From: CAZAIO01 sp964485235
Lineage (GTDB): Bacteria; Chloroflexota; Dehalococcoidia; GIF9; UBA5629
Assembly (NCBI GenBank): GCA_964485235.1
Contig: CAZAIO010000061.1
Coordinates: 1-17,024 of the forward strand
Direction: 5' to 3'
DNA: 17,024 bases
Shown here: positions 7,015-13,856 of the stretch, in pieces
Layout: each line of letters opens with the position of its first letter
How positions within the stretch are numbered: the stretch's first letter is position 1
The notes under the pieces: generated by a model
What the model was told of the DNA's origin: nothing
Seen by the model: the letters and a program-made list of their open reading frames with translations, nothing else
Database searches by the model: none
Translations under genes and position numbers: made by a program

Positions 7015-9174
7015 TTACAGTCCCACCTCGCTCAGAAGGCGATCTGCTTTATCATCTAAAAGGCCGAACTTTTTCACGGTTTCGCGCTTCGGTATACCAT
7101 CCGATGTGTACCCTTTCTTTTTGTAGACGACATCACAAAGCTGCCGGTAGTCCTCTGCCCTTTCTTCCATGACCATTTTGTGTATGCCTTCAACAGTGTC
7201 CGGGAGGCCGTTGCTCCCTACCCGCTCTTTCAACCACTCTTTATAAAATTCAGCCCTGAACTCAAACTCGTTGAGATAAACAGGTCCCATTGCCCTCAAG
7301 GGGATCTGGTCGCTTGCCCTTGTCCCTTTCCCATGACTCACGTTGATCAGCTTTTGGAGTGTGTATAGACGTTCTGAATCATTCAGTACGTCTTCCAGTT
7401 TTTTATTGCTCCCTGTTGTGGCATTAAGGTAGGATACGTAATAGTCCAGCGAAGGAACATTTTTCGATGGCTCGGCTGTGCCCGCCGCATCCGGATTCCT
7501 CACATCTATCCAGGGAAGCTTGCAAAGTCCCGTAGCGTTGAACCATGTACGGATAAGGGGAAACCACTGGAGTGCATCCGCCTTTTGCTCAAAGGTCGGC
7601 AATTCTTTATGGACCTGATCGATAAAAATAAGCCATGCCTCGTCATGCTGAGGCCCTTTCAGCGCAAAGCCATAACCACCCTGCTGCGCAAGTGACTCTT
7701 TGGTTATATACATAGAGAACTCCAGGCCCTTTACCTCCATGCCGAATTTATTTAGTTCGGCGATCACGGAATCTACCGATGCGCCATTTCTGCTGGCATA
7801 TTGTTGAGCTACCCAATTTTTAGCTTTTGCCACACCGTGGCCTGCAATATTACCAAAACCGGTCCCGCTCGCTATCTCATGTAAAAGCCTGTCCGCAGCT
7901 TCTTTATCGCCGAACCGGAGTTCATATCCCGTGTCATCGGCGGTTAAAAAACCGCGCTGGAAACATTCCATGAAGAAGCTTATCGTCACCCCCGTTGAAA
8001 TGGTATCGAGTCCATACTCATCGCAGTACCAGTTATATTCCATGACAAAGTGAGGATCAAAGATACCCATACAGCAGACAGCGCCGACGGTTTCATATTC
8101 TGGTCCATCTACATTAACCTTCCGTCCCTTCTTCGGTCCCCTCGTCAGCTCAACATTTTCCGCACCCTTAGCGCAGGCAAGATTGCAGCCGTAATAGCAT
8201 CCGTCCGGCACCTTCTTGCTAAAATATTTATCGAGAAAAACCTTTGCAAAGAGATTAGAGGACTCCGGGTCCTGCCCGTACTGGAAATTTCTTACGGGGA
8301 AAATATGAAATTTATCCATGTATTCGGAAAGAATAGTAGTACCCCATGCAGACAGGTAAAGCTGTTGGGAATCAGACTTGGAAATGACATTCTTGAGCAG
8401 TGAACCAGCCTGTCGTACACCCTCTTTATTGACAGCGTTATTCCCGTTAGCTTTGGCAAGGCTGGAGTGTACCACAATGGCACGCAGCTTCTTATGCCTC
8501 ATAACAGTACCTGTACCGCCTCTGCCGGCCTGTTTAGAGCGTATACGGTCCCGCCTCTTATCATAGAACAGGCTGCTTATAATACCAAACTGGGCATTAC
8601 ATGCCCCCTCCCCGGCAGTTATTGCAGCGAGATGATCACTATATTCGCCGCCGTTAATGTCCAGCAATAAACTTTCACCAAACGAAATTGCGCCCTCGTC
8701 CGTTTCCCGGTCGTAAACAGGTGCAGCCACAATACTTATAGTCCCGGCGTCACCGTCCACCTCGATAAAAACATCCTCATTGGATATACCGGAAACTGCC
8801 AGTGCATCAAAACCTGCCAGCTTTAGAAGCGGTCCGAAATGACCGCCGACATTTGAATCGACGAATGTGCCCGTCAGGGGGGAAATGGTGCCTGTAATAA
8901 ACTTGCCGGTCCCGGGAAATCCCGGTTCATTGCCCAGAGGGCCGCTTGCGAGCACAAGAATATTCTCAGGGCTGTCATAACGGGTTTCCCCCGTTGTGCC
9001 GTCCCATACCAATTTCAATGCATATCCCCGGCCGCCGATATACTTTTCCTTGAAATCCGGCGGCAATTCACGGATCGAGATCGTCCCCGAGCTCAAATCA
9101 ACGTTAAGTATCCGGTCGGAATACCCGCCCTTTACCGGGGCAGGACTGTAACATATACGGTGAAGTGTGTTCAT
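7015..9174 (-). CDS. Aldehyde:ferredoxin oxidoreductase family protein (tungsten)
   Basis: This 719-residue cytoplasmic enzyme belongs to the AOR family, which holds tungsten on two pyranopterins plus one 4Fe-4S cluster and oxidises aldehydes (or related acids) with ferredoxin as partner. Family marks include GGYSDRILNVDLSSGTI near the N-terminus, KYIGGRGYALKLVWD (44-58), the GRGGTGTVMRHKKLRAIVV block (217-235) and GPEYET (357-362). The cluster Cys are C326, C330, C334 (CYYGCNLAC) and, as fourth ligand, C551 (ATGLCKL). The first pair is spaced by three residues, not the two of the archetypal enzyme. Length exceeds the usual 600-630 residues. The ATG at 9174 has AGGAG 10 nt upstream. A GTG at 9216 is in frame without a ribosome site. 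It forms an operon with the MoaD-like gene. The real substrate may differ from simple aldehydes. Confidence 0.92.
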   Translation of the reverse strand: MNTLHRICYSPAPVKGGYSDRILNVDLSSGTISIRELPPDFKEKYIGGRGYALKLVWDGTTGETRYDSPENILVLASGPLGNEPGFPGTGKFITGTISPLTGTFVDSNVGGHFGPLLKLAGFDALAVSGISNEDVFIEVDGDAGTISIVAAPVYDRETDEGAISFGESLLLDINGGEYSDHLAAITAGEGACNAQFGIISSLFYDKRRDRIRSKQAGRGGTGTVMRHKKLRAIVVHSSLAKANGNNAVNKEGVRQAGSLLKNVISKSDSQQLYLSAWGTTILSEYMDKFHIFPVRNFQYGQDPESSNLFAKVFLDKYFSKKVPDGCYYGCNLACAKGAENVELTRGPKKGRKVNVDGPEYETVGAVCCMGIFDPHFVMEYNWYCDEYGLDTISTGVTISFFMECFQRGFLTADDTGYELRFGDKEAADRLLHEIASGTGFGNIAGHGVAKAKNWVAQQYASRNGASVDSVIAELNKFGMEVKGLEFSMYITKESLAQQGGYGFALKGPQHDEAWLIFIDQVHKELPTFEQKADALQWFPLIRTWFNATGLCKLPWIDVRNPDAAGTAEPSKNVPSLDYYVSYLNATTGSNKKLEDVLNDSERLYTLQKLINVSHGKGTRASDQIPLRAMGPVYLNEFEFRAEFYKEWLKERVGSNGLPDTVEGIHKMVMEERAEDYRQLCDVVYKKKGYTSDGIPKRETVKKFGLLDDKADRLLSEVGL

Positions 9175-9418
9175 ACGTTCCGAACTCCTCTCGAAAGGTT
9201 TAATAATCCGATGCACATGTTGATAGGTTTATAATAGCCCGGATTAATATTTAAAAATATCACATAGTGATGCGGACTATTGCAAGGGACTAACCCGAAT
9301 TTAATCCGTGATATTATAACCTGTAAGTAATTTACAGACAACGAAAAGGCTTTTCATGACACATTATTAATAAAAAGAGCCTTCTTTTAAAAATATTTCA
9401 GCAATAGTCACCGGGGGA

Positions 9419-9446
9419 TTACACAGGGCAGGACTGTTGCTATAAT
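9419..9446 (+). promoter_or_regulatory. Possible promoter of the alpha/beta hydrolase
   Basis: TATAAT at 9441-9446 is a perfect -10 box 32 bp before the ATG at 9479. The -35 candidate TTACAC (9419-9424) is weak with a 16-bp gap. Confidence 0.4.
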
Positions 9447-9478
9447 TACACCTGATCCCTGCAGAGGAGGCTGTTATC

Positions 9479-10417
9479 ATGATATATATCCCGATTGCCA
9501 TTGTAGTGCTCGCCGCGCTCTACCTCCTTTCCGGCTATTTCATCGCCGGTACCATAATTCACCTCAACCGCCAGCAGGTGCCGAAAAACCCCGGAGACTA
9601 CGGAATGGACTTTGAAAAAGTCGAGTTCAAAGCGTCCGACGGAGTAACGATTAGAGGCTGGCTCATTCCGGGGCCGCAGAAAAAAATTGTGATACTGACG
9701 CATGTCGGAGGCCTGACCAAATACGGCTCGACGACAGCCTACCGCAACCTGACCAAGTTGTATAACAAGGAGATAGAGTTTCTCAAGACCGCCCGCCATT
9801 TACACGATGCCGGGTACAATGTGCTCATGTTCGACTTCCGCAATCACGGAGAGAGCGATTCCAGCCCGAACAAAGGGATTGCCGGTGTGGGTTTATATGA
9901 GTACCGTGATGTGGTCGCTGCGCTCGATTTTATAAAAAGCAGAGACCAGTTGAAGGATATGGATACCGGATTCGTAAGTTTTTGTATGGGAGCGAACTCC
10001 ACCATCATTGCTATGAGCAAACAGCCGGAAGCGTTTGAAAAGGTCAAATGCCTGGTGCTAATCCAGCCGATTTCTATGGAAGTATTTATAGGCACCTACA
10101 TGAAAAGGCTGTTTACGCCGCCTGTCGCCGCGCTCCTTATGCCGATTGTGAAAAAATTCGTCGTGTGGCGGGGCGCAGCCCCGCTGGAAGAGATGTCGCC
10201 GCGGAAATATGCGAAAGACATAAAAGTACCCGCGTTGTATATCCAGGCACGGAACGATCCGTGGACCCGGCTCGACGATATTCAGGGCTTTTACAGCAAT
10301 ACGCCTGAACCGAAGGAGTTCTACTGGATCGAAGAGACGAAACACCGCTTCGAAAGCTATTCGTATTTTCAGGACAGACCGCAGAAAGTGCTCGAATGGT
10401 TGGCAAAGTGGTTATGA
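9479..10417 (+). CDS. Membrane-anchored alpha/beta hydrolase with Cys in the nucleophile elbow
   Basis: This is a 312-residue alpha/beta-hydrolase-fold protein. An uncleaved N-terminal helix (about 3-23, IYIPIAIVVLAALYLLSGYF) probably anchors it in the membrane with the catalytic domain outside. HVGG (75-78) fits the oxyanion region and MFDFRNHGES (117-126) is the classic strand after it. The nucleophile elbow reads S167-F-C169-M-G171: the usual GxSxG serine is replaced by Cys and the first Gly by Ser. The likely acid is D260 (ARNDPW) and the histidine H289 (TKHRF). Cys nucleophiles are known in the dienelactone hydrolase branch, but this protein looks more like the lysophospholipase/peptidase-type family. 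GAGGAGG lies 8 nt before the ATG. The gene appears monocistronic, with 184 bp to the next gene. Substrate unknown. Confidence 0.88.
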   Translation: MIYIPIAIVVLAALYLLSGYFIAGTIIHLNRQQVPKNPGDYGMDFEKVEFKASDGVTIRGWLIPGPQKKIVILTHVGGLTKYGSTTAYRNLTKLYNKEIEFLKTARHLHDAGYNVLMFDFRNHGESDSSPNKGIAGVGLYEYRDVVAALDFIKSRDQLKDMDTGFVSFCMGANSTIIAMSKQPEAFEKVKCLVLIQPISMEVFIGTYMKRLFTPPVAALLMPIVKKFVVWRGAAPLEEMSPRKYAKDIKVPALYIQARNDPWTRLDDIQGFYSNTPEPKEFYWIEETKHRFESYSYFQDRPQKVLEWLAKWL

Positions 10418-10551
10418 GCGGTCCGGGACTGACCTCCAGCCGCAGATGTATTTGAGCTGTTCACCGGCAACTCTTTCCGGTTAAGCTTCGAAGGCCGAAA
10501 TTGCATTTTACCGGTCGCGACGTTATTATGAAGTTCCGGGTAACCGCTCAT
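10414..10551. repeat. Long-range 9-bp inverted repeat across the gap after the hydrolase
   Basis: ATGAGCGGT (10414-10422, overlapping the hydrolase stop) pairs with ACCGCTCAT (10543-10551), 120 nt apart. The gap from 10418 to 10601 holds nothing else I can name. The repeat may be chance. Confidence 0.25.
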
Positions 10552-10601
10552 GCAGGGGTCACTTTTTCTCCTGCGGAGCGCGCCGCACACAGGAGGAAAT
10601 A

Positions 10602-11009
10602 ATGATAGAACGGGTACATGAGCATATTATCGCGGAATTGCAACAGAATACGCGCACTGATACGGTCTTCGTGCTTACCGCCATACTTCTCAACCTTATA
10701 GCGCTGGGGATCAACTCGGGAGTTGCTTCCGGTTCAAACAGAAATGAGACGACATGGATCGTGTTTTTCACTTTTATCGTTCTCGTTATCGTGGTCAATT
10801 TCGTCTCGGAGATAGGACTGATAAAAGGCAAGCAGACCAGGATAAAGCTGATTAACGGCCTGCTCAAGATGTACCACGACCAGGGTGTAGAAGGATATTA
10901 TGATGCTTCGCTGCTCAGTAATTACACTGTACGCTATAACCTTTTTCTTCTTACTGTTGTCATTACAGGGCTTATTGCTATTATCGTGCCGCTCGTGCTC
11001 ATTATATAG
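10602..11009 (+). CDS. Small three-helix membrane protein of unknown function
   Basis: This is 135 residues with three hydrophobic segments, about 21-40, 50-70 and 113-135. A basic, amphipathic loop (75-95, KGKQTRIKLINGLLKMYHDQG) lies between the second and third. I do not recognise a family. The N-terminus (1-18) is charged and helical, and there is no signal peptide. The ATG is preceded by AGGAGG at good spacing (ACACAGGAGGAAATA), so translation is likely strong. It ends in a 10-bp hairpin that covers its own stop codon and converges with the HtrA gene 36 bp further on. It could be transcribed with the hydrolase 184 bp upstream, but the gap argues for its own promoter. Confidence 0.75.
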   Translation: MIERVHEHIIAELQQNTRTDTVFVLTAILLNLIALGINSGVASGSNRNETTWIVFFTFIVLVIVVNFVSEIGLIKGKQTRIKLINGLLKMYHDQGVEGYYDASLLSNYTVRYNLFLLTVVITGLIAIIVPLVLII

Positions 11010-11021
11010 CAGAGCGGCACG
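10985..11021. terminator. Hairpin spanning the stop codon of the membrane protein
   Basis: CGTGCCGCTC (10985-10994) and GAGCGGCACG (11012-11021) form a perfect 10-bp stem with a 17-nt loop containing the TAG stop (11007-11009). No T-tract follows on either strand. It may still stop transcription or protect the 3' ends of the two converging genes. Confidence 0.4.
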
Positions 11022-11045
11022 TGTAATATCCGGAACGGCCCTGTG

Positions 11046-12239
11046 TTACGGGACCAATTCCGGCCATTCATCGAGTGTAACAGATACCTTCACCTGTTCG
11101 CTGCCGCGATATAAGGTAAGCGATATTTTATCTCCCGGCACCTTGCCGTTCAGATAAGTTAACAGGTCTGCCATATCGGTTACAGGCTCTTCATCGACAG
11201 CGGTAATAATATCTCCGCCGGGGGCGGGTTCTCCCTGGTCGTTACTGCCGCCTTCTTTAAGTCCTGCCTTCTCGGCAGGGCTCCCTGAAAAAACACTGAC
11301 GATATATATACCGTTTTCTACAGGTAGATCGAGACGGGAAGCAATATCAGAATCGACCGTCATTCCCTTGATGCCCAGCCAGGGGCTCTTTATCTCTCCG
11401 CCTTTGCGCAGAGCGGGAAGCCTGGAAACGGCCGTGTTTACCGGTATAGCAAAACCGATGCCGGTCGACGAAGCTTCCATAGCTGTGTTGATGCCGATTA
11501 CCTTTCCGCTCGAATCGAGCAAAGGCCCACCTGAATTGCCCGGATTGATAGCAGCATCCGTCTGGATCACATCGACGATCGCCCGGTTCGATTCGCTGGT
11601 GAGCGACCGGTCTACACCGCTGATTATACCCACTGTAATAGAGCCTTCCAGCCCGAATGGCGACCCCATGGCAATTGCCATCTGTCCGGGCCTGATAGTG
11701 TCAGAATCGCCCAGTGTGAGATATGCTGTTTTGTCGACCCTGGCGGAATCCACAGACAGAAGTGCCAGATCGTTTTGCTGGTCTGTACCAACTACTTTAG
11801 CGTCCAGATTTGTGCCGTCATGGAGGATAACGCTGACTTTGGTCGCGTTTTCCACAACATGGTTATTGGTCAGGATATATCCGTTACCATCGATAAAGAA
11901 ACCGGAACCCTGTCCGCCCTGATCCGGAACATTGAAATTAAATGGACTAAAGCTGCTTGTGCTGTTATGGATAACCGTCTCTATCTGTACTACCGCCGGA
12001 ATATTCCGTTCGTACAGAGATGCGACAGTATTTTCATCGTAGAGAGGAGCAACTACAGCAGTTGTCGCTGTGTTCTGTGTTCCGCTTATGTTAATCGACT
12101 GGTCGGTCGCCGCCGCGCTTCCCGTACAACCGGTCAGGACCGCCCCGAACAATATAAGCGCCATGAACAGGTAAACAATTTTGCCGGGCAAAGCCGGCTT
12201 GAGGAATGTGTTGAAACGTGATTTTCTATTCTGCTTCAT
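11046..12239 (-). CDS. HtrA/DegP-type serine protease, lipoprotein
   Basis: This 397-residue trypsin-like S1C protease handles misfolded envelope proteins. A lipoprotein signal leads: basic start (MKQNRK), a hydrophobic core at 21-35 and lipobox LTGC with C38. The protein is therefore likely tethered to the outer face of the membrane. The catalytic triad is H127 (TNNHVVE), D157 (QQNDLALL) and S236 (NPGNSGGPL). GSGFFIDGNGYILTNNHVV and MGSPFGLEGSITVGIIS are standard family blocks. One PDZ domain (about 285-393) closes the protein, as in DegS or YyxA-like members, not DegP with two. GGGAG precedes the ATG at 7 nt. A good promoter (TTAACA, 18 bp, TATAAA) overlaps a perfect 12-bp palindrome, so it is probably regulated. 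It diverges from the PadR-sensor-lipoprotein operon. Confidence 0.95.
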   Translation of the reverse strand: MKQNRKSRFNTFLKPALPGKIVYLFMALILFGAVLTGCTGSAAATDQSINISGTQNTATTAVVAPLYDENTVASLYERNIPAVVQIETVIHNSTSSFSPFNFNVPDQGGQGSGFFIDGNGYILTNNHVVENATKVSVILHDGTNLDAKVVGTDQQNDLALLSVDSARVDKTAYLTLGDSDTIRPGQMAIAMGSPFGLEGSITVGIISGVDRSLTSESNRAIVDVIQTDAAINPGNSGGPLLDSSGKVIGINTAMEASSTGIGFAIPVNTAVSRLPALRKGGEIKSPWLGIKGMTVDSDIASRLDLPVENGIYIVSVFSGSPAEKAGLKEGGSNDQGEPAPGGDIITAVDEEPVTDMADLLTYLNGKVPGDKISLTLYRGSEQVKVSVTLDEWPELVP

Positions 12240-12263
12240 TTTATAACTCCCGTGGACTGTTTA

Positions 12264-12293
12264 TTTATAACAATTCTATATAACAATTGTTAA
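12264..12293 (-). promoter_or_regulatory. HtrA promoter with overlapping operator-like palindrome
   Basis: On the minus strand TTAACA (12293-12288, 5 of 6) and TATAAA (12269-12264, 5 of 6) are 18 bp apart, ending 25 bp before the ATG. The -35 half lies inside the perfect palindrome TAACAATTGTTA (12281-12292). The word ATAACAATT also repeats directly at 12267-12275 and 12280-12288, 13 bp apart. A protein bound here would cover the promoter. Confidence 0.55.
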
Positions 12294-12384
12294 GGAATTA
12301 TTTAGCTGATAAAAATTATCCCATCCGGAAAATTATCAATATCCTTATTTCTATATACCTCTTATTTTTCTTGCGGGCAACCTG

Positions 12385-12413
12385 TTGACAATCTTTCTAT
12401 ATCCTGCTAATAT
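12385..12413 (+). promoter_or_regulatory. Promoter of the PadR operon
   Basis: A perfect TTGACA (12385-12390) is followed after exactly 17 bp by TAATAT (12408-12413, 4 of 6). This is the best sigma-70-type promoter in the window. It gives a leader of about 120 nt before the preferred TTG start. Confidence 0.6.
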
Positions 12414-12440
12414 TAACTTATTAATAGTATTAAGTTAATA
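12411..12440. promoter_or_regulatory. Operator-like 10+10 bp perfect inverted repeat
   Basis: TATTAACTTA (12411-12420) and TAAGTTAATA (12431-12440) are perfect inverses around a 10-bp spacer. They begin inside the -10 box and run over the expected transcription start. Position and symmetry suit repression by a dimer, most simply PadR itself. The sequence is not the ATGT-N8-ACAT of classical PadR. Confidence 0.5.
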
Positions 12441-12538
12441 ATTATAGTTATTTATCAGTAGTAGCTGCCGCAGCAGTCACCGGTATTATAGGTTCAGCCG
12501 GATGGGCCGCAGCATTGCCTGAAAAGGAGCTGGTACAC

Positions 12539-12904
12539 TTGGTCAATATTAAAGAAGATGTGAAAAAGTTCCAGAAAGAGTTGAATGCCGGCACGGTCGC
12601 GCTTGTGCTTCTCGGCATACTGGGAAATGCCACTGAGCCCATGTACGGGTACCGGATAGCCCGGCTGATCGAGTCGAACGTCCATGATATGCCCATAATG
12701 AAACAGGGTGCCCTGTACCCGGTGTTGAGGTCGCTTGAGAACAACGGTCTGCTTGAGAGCGAGGTCGAGCCGTCCGTATCCGGCCCGCCCCGGCGCTATT
12801 ACAGGATTACCGAAGCGGGAAGGGAAAACCTTGTGAAGTGGCGGGAAATCTGGGAAAAGACCAGGGCGCTTGTCGATTCTGTTTTACAAGGAGAGGAACA
12901 ATGA
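12539..12904 (+). CDS. PadR-family transcriptional regulator
   Basis: This winged-helix regulator of about 121 residues fits PadR subfamily 2, with a short C-terminal helix. The DNA-binding domain runs through GTVALVLLGIL, EPMYGYRIARLIES, QGALYPVLRSLENNGLLES and GPPRRYYRITEAGRENL, all standard. The last 25 residues (WREIWEKTRALVDSVLQ) form the dimerising helix. No ATG is suitable. The TTG at 12539 has AGGAG 9 nt upstream and matches the family's usual start, whereas another in-frame TTG at 12515 lacks a ribosome site. Its stop overlaps the next start in ATGA (12901-12904), so the two are translationally coupled. It most likely represses its own operon through the inverted repeat at 12411-12440. 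Confidence 0.93.
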   Translation: MVNIKEDVKKFQKELNAGTVALVLLGILGNATEPMYGYRIARLIESNVHDMPIMKQGALYPVLRSLENNGLLESEVEPSVSGPPRRYYRITEAGRENLVKWREIWEKTRALVDSVLQGEEQ

Positions 12905-13815
12905 TCCAGAGCATTGATGACTATCTTTCTTTATTAAAAAATGAGCTTTCCGGCTGCGACCGCGCCACTATTCAGGATGCGCTGTCGGATGCCGAAGAGC
13001 ACCTGAGCACGGCAATCAAGAGTTTGGCATCACATGATGACGCGCATTCGGAGATTGCGGTATTGCAGCAGGCTATCGAGGAATACGGCACACCTGAGGA
13101 GATCGCATCAGCCTACCGGGAAATAGAAGGTCGTACATCGCCGCCGTTTGCAAAGGTGAGCTATTCGGAAGGTGCCTTCAAGCAACAGGTGAAAGATGAA
13201 CGTCCCTTCTGGTCCCGGTTCTTCGGTGTATTTCTCGATCCCGGTGCGTGGGGTGCCTTCTTTTACATGCTTATTTCCCTGATCACCGGAATATTCTATT
13301 TCACGTGGGCGGTCACCGGCATATCGCTTTCACTCGGTCTTATGGTGCTCATTATCGGATTGCCCTTTGCCGGTCTGTTCATCCTGTCGATCAGAGGCAT
13401 CGGGCTGGTGGAAGGCCGTATCGTCGAGGGATTGCTCGGCATACGTATGCCCCGGCGCCAGCTATATTATCAGCGGGATGCCGGATGGTGGACTCGCTTC
13501 AAGGCCATGCTCGGCGAAAGATATACATGGCTGTCCCTGATATATATGTTGATACAACTCCCGCTGGGCGTCATTTATTTCACTGTATTCATTACGCTGA
13601 TCGCCCTGTCGCTATACGGTATTGCCCTGCCGGTGCTGCAGGCGTTCCATATACCGGTCGCCTATACCAACGGTTATTCCTACTATCTCGCCGTATGGCT
13701 TCTCCCCTTTACCGTAATCGCCGGCGTACTTCTGGCTGTGGCGACCATGCACCTGGCAAAATATGCCGGGCGCCTGCACGGACTGCTCGCCAGGGCCCTG
13801 CTGGTACGGGCATGA
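12901..13815 (+). CDS. HAAS-type signalling domain fused to a sensor-like membrane domain
   Basis: This is a 304-residue membrane protein. The first ~75 residues match the HAAS (DUF1700-like) layout, IDDYLSLLKNELSG through EYGTPEEIASAYREIE, a helical unit usually paired with PadR regulators. From about 105 a putative sensor domain with hydrophobic segments near 118-140, 142-166, 208-246 and 261-285 follows. It carries two parallel blocks, PFWSRFFGVFLDPGAWGAFFYMLISLITGIFYFT and WWTRFKAMLGERYTWLSLIYMLIQLPLGVIYFT, which look like an internal duplication. The ATG at 12901 overlaps the PadR stop in ATGA. An in-frame ATG at 12838 would lie within padR and is rejected. The protein probably senses the envelope state and signals to PadR, as in known PadR-HAAS pairs. 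The ligand is unknown. Confidence 0.88.
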   Translation: MIQSIDDYLSLLKNELSGCDRATIQDALSDAEEHLSTAIKSLASHDDAHSEIAVLQQAIEEYGTPEEIASAYREIEGRTSPPFAKVSYSEGAFKQQVKDERPFWSRFFGVFLDPGAWGAFFYMLISLITGIFYFTWAVTGISLSLGLMVLIIGLPFAGLFILSIRGIGLVEGRIVEGLLGIRMPRRQLYYQRDAGWWTRFKAMLGERYTWLSLIYMLIQLPLGVIYFTVFITLIALSLYGIALPVLQAFHIPVAYTNGYSYYLAVWLLPFTVIAGVLLAVATMHLAKYAGRLHGLLARALLVRA

Positions 13816-13856
13816 TAATACGAAATGCAAAATAAAAATCCGTAAAAGGAGAGAAC

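Noticed and set aside
9217..9478. A possible cofactor riboswitch upstream of the AOR gene
   Set aside because: I could not find paired stems resembling the molybdenum/tungsten cofactor motif in this AT-rich gap.
13248..13835. A 195-codon plus-strand frame inside the sensor gene
   Set aside because: It is rich in Arg and His, overlaps the sensor entirely and has no ribosome site.
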